Shown in pieces: positions 5,799 to 6,952 of a stretch of DNA of 6,952 nt; position 1 is the first letter of the stretch; each line of letters starts with the position of its first letter. Source of the DNA: Ignavibacteriales bacterium (GTDB lineage: Bacteria > Bacteroidota > Ignavibacteria > Ignavibacteriales > Ignavibacteriaceae); the NCBI GenBank assembly GCA_020061995.1, contig JAGUXE010000125.1:1-6952 (forward strand), in the 5' to 3' direction. The notes under the pieces are model-generated. The model made no database searches and was not told where the DNA came from. It saw nothing but the letters and a program-made list of their open reading frames with translations. Position numbers and translations under genes: made by a program.

Positions 5799-6914
5799 TT
5801 ATTTATTATTGATACATTGAAAACTTTCTGGGTATTTTGCTAAATAATTTAGCTCTTCATCGGAGACTTGAATCGGAATTCCCATACGCCAAAAATAGTC
5901 GAATGCTCTAGAAATATACTCCTTGTTTACATTTGTTGTATATTCTTGAAAATATGAATTAACCAAACCTTCTTGGTCTAGCTCTAAATCCATTACTAAA
6001 CAGGGCGATGAACAGGTATAATCAATTTTGTTTAAGTCTACTATTTTTGTTTTTGCAAAACCTTCTTCTTTCAAATATGTAATTTGAGTTTCTGTCAAAG
6101 TAGGTGATTCAAAAACCTTAAAATATACTTTCAAGTTTTTTATATCATATACTATGCTCCATTTAGTAAAATGACCTTGTGCTACTGACTTTAATATATT
6201 GAACGAATAAAGAATATCATCTTTCACATCATTATTAGAATAATTATCAATCATACTTGCCGCAGTACAAAAATTATACAGCGATCTGTCGTAAGTTGTA
6301 TTTGCTTTTGCCTTGAAACCAGAAATTGATTCATTGTATGGACTGTTCGCCAGTACCGCGATTGGAAGTTCGTCTCCCTTTTTTACAACCATAATACCGT
6401 GTAAAAATTCTATAACGGCAACATTCCCGAATTTGTCACAGATAAGAAAATGAAACATTGAATTCCTATCTACTATTCGTATTACTTTATCAGTGCTTAT
6501 CACTTCTTGAATGGTTGAACAATTGTCAAGCTGATATTGTATCCACTGACAGGCAGAAATTGAATTTCGATTATCTTTTGAGGGATATTGAGTACCCGGA
6601 AATGACATTTGTTCAATGACCAAACCGGTTTCATTCATTCCTCCATAAGGAAGATCCCTTCCCACTTGATTAAATGTAATGCTTCCATATTTTGAAATCC
6701 ACTTTGCAGGATTTTCCAATGAATCCATAAGTGCGGTCTTTTCAACATTTCGCTTGTTGGTCATTAATAAACCAATTCCAATATGCCAGTCTAAGTTATG
6801 CCCCAATAATAAACTATTGTTATTTTTCAAAACAAACGATGTACAAGGAAAAACAATAGAAGAATTAAATGTGAGAGTTATCCCAATTATTAATAGTAGT
6901 ATTTTATTTTTCAT
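5799..6914 (-). CDS. Exported choloylglycine hydrolase / penicillin V acylase-family Ntn hydrolase
   Basis: This 371-residue protein belongs to the linear-amide C-N hydrolases (PF02275), which cut amide bonds in bile salts, penicillin V or acyl-homoserine lactones. A signal peptide (MKNKILLLIIGITLTFNSSI, then VFP) ends directly at Cys24, which becomes the N-terminal nucleophile (CTSFVLK). Asp42 in GHNLDW, Asn94 in GGMNETGL, Asn190 in LANSPYN and Arg210 in TYDRS match the conserved active-site positions. The Arg that precedes NLD in bile salt hydrolases is His39 here, so bile salts are an unlikely substrate. I chose the ATG at 6914. The longer frame begins with a TTG (6932) that overlaps the only ribosome-site-like GGAG (6930-6927), 12 nt before the ATG, a rather long spacing. 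It is alone in its cassette, with attC-like cores at both sides. Confidence 0.85.
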   Translation of the reverse strand: MKNKILLLIIGITLTFNSSIVFPCTSFVLKNNNSLLLGHNLDWHIGIGLLMTNKRNVEKTALMDSLENPAKWISKYGSITFNQVGRDLPYGGMNETGLVIEQMSFPGTQYPSKDNRNSISACQWIQYQLDNCSTIQEVISTDKVIRIVDRNSMFHFLICDKFGNVAVIEFLHGIMVVKKGDELPIAVLANSPYNESISGFKAKANTTYDRSLYNFCTAASMIDNYSNNDVKDDILYSFNILKSVAQGHFTKWSIVYDIKNLKVYFKVFESPTLTETQITYLKEEGFAKTKIVDLNKIDYTCSSPCLVMDLELDQEGLVNSYFQEYTTNVNKEYISRAFDYFWRMGIPIQVSDEELNYLAKYPESFQCINNK

Positions 6915-6926
6915 ATTTAATATAAT

Positions 6927-6930
6927 CTCC
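6927..6930 (-). promoter_or_regulatory. Probable Shine-Dalgarno site of the Ntn hydrolase gene
   Basis: GGAG on the minus strand, 12 nt before the ATG at 6914. It overlaps the upstream in-frame TTG, which argues that the TTG is not the start. Confidence 0.45.
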
Positions 6931-6943
6931 AATTTAGCTAAGC

Positions 6944-6952
6944 ATATAACGG
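6944..6952 (-). repeat. R' end of a further attC-like site, cut by the window edge
   Basis: The plus-strand bases atataacgg read CCGTTATAT on the minus strand, the same core and place before a gene leader as in sites 2-4. The rest lies outside the window, so the array continues upstream. Confidence 0.55.

Overview
The window is AT-rich (roughly one-third G+C by eye) and reads as a piece of an integron-type gene-cassette array. Five cassette units point to the minus strand, plus part of a sixth. Between genes sit GC-rich, imperfectly palindromic repeats of about 190-225 bp. On the minus strand each starts with an ATAAC core just after a stop codon, carries arms like GCCGCTCAAC and GGGTTAGCGGC, and ends with GTTAT just before the next leader. 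This is the R''-L''-L'-R' layout of attC sites and resembles Vibrio VCR repeats. No integrase or attI is visible, so this is either the interior of a large array or an integrase-less cluster (CALIN).

Reading from high to low coordinates, the direction of transcription, the cassettes are: (1) a choloylglycine hydrolase/penicillin acylase-like Ntn hydrolase (5799-6914), followed by an attC carrying a 68-bp scar and a degenerate half-site; (2) a small VanZ-like membrane protein (4983-5381), whose attC is split by a 5'-truncated IS110-family transposase gene on the plus strand (4361-4900); (3) an esterase/lipase-like alpha/beta hydrolase (3278-4126); (4) a second alpha/beta hydrolase (2059-3006); (5) a two-gene cassette with a lipoprotein (1459-1836) and a homologue of the cyanobacterial fluorescence recovery protein (1115-1444); (6) a beta-lactamase-family serine hydrolase (1-879) that runs off the window.

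The proteins look like the Bacteroidota/Ignavibacteriota/Chlorobiota (FCB) side of the tree: signal peptides ending before Gln, a lipobox ending in TSC followed by Asp, and AT-rich coding. Clear AGGAG-type ribosome sites at several genes fit Ignavibacteriota/Chlorobiota better than typical Bacteroidota. This assignment is an inference and is weak.

The genes do not form a metabolic pathway. Shared features are that nearly all products are exported or membrane-bound and that four are hydrolases of small esters or amides. The points of most interest are the FRP-like gene as mobile cargo, the insertion of an IS110-family element at the L''/R'' spacer of an attC with a similar scar in a second attC, and the swapping of hairpin modules at the tip of two otherwise related attC sites.
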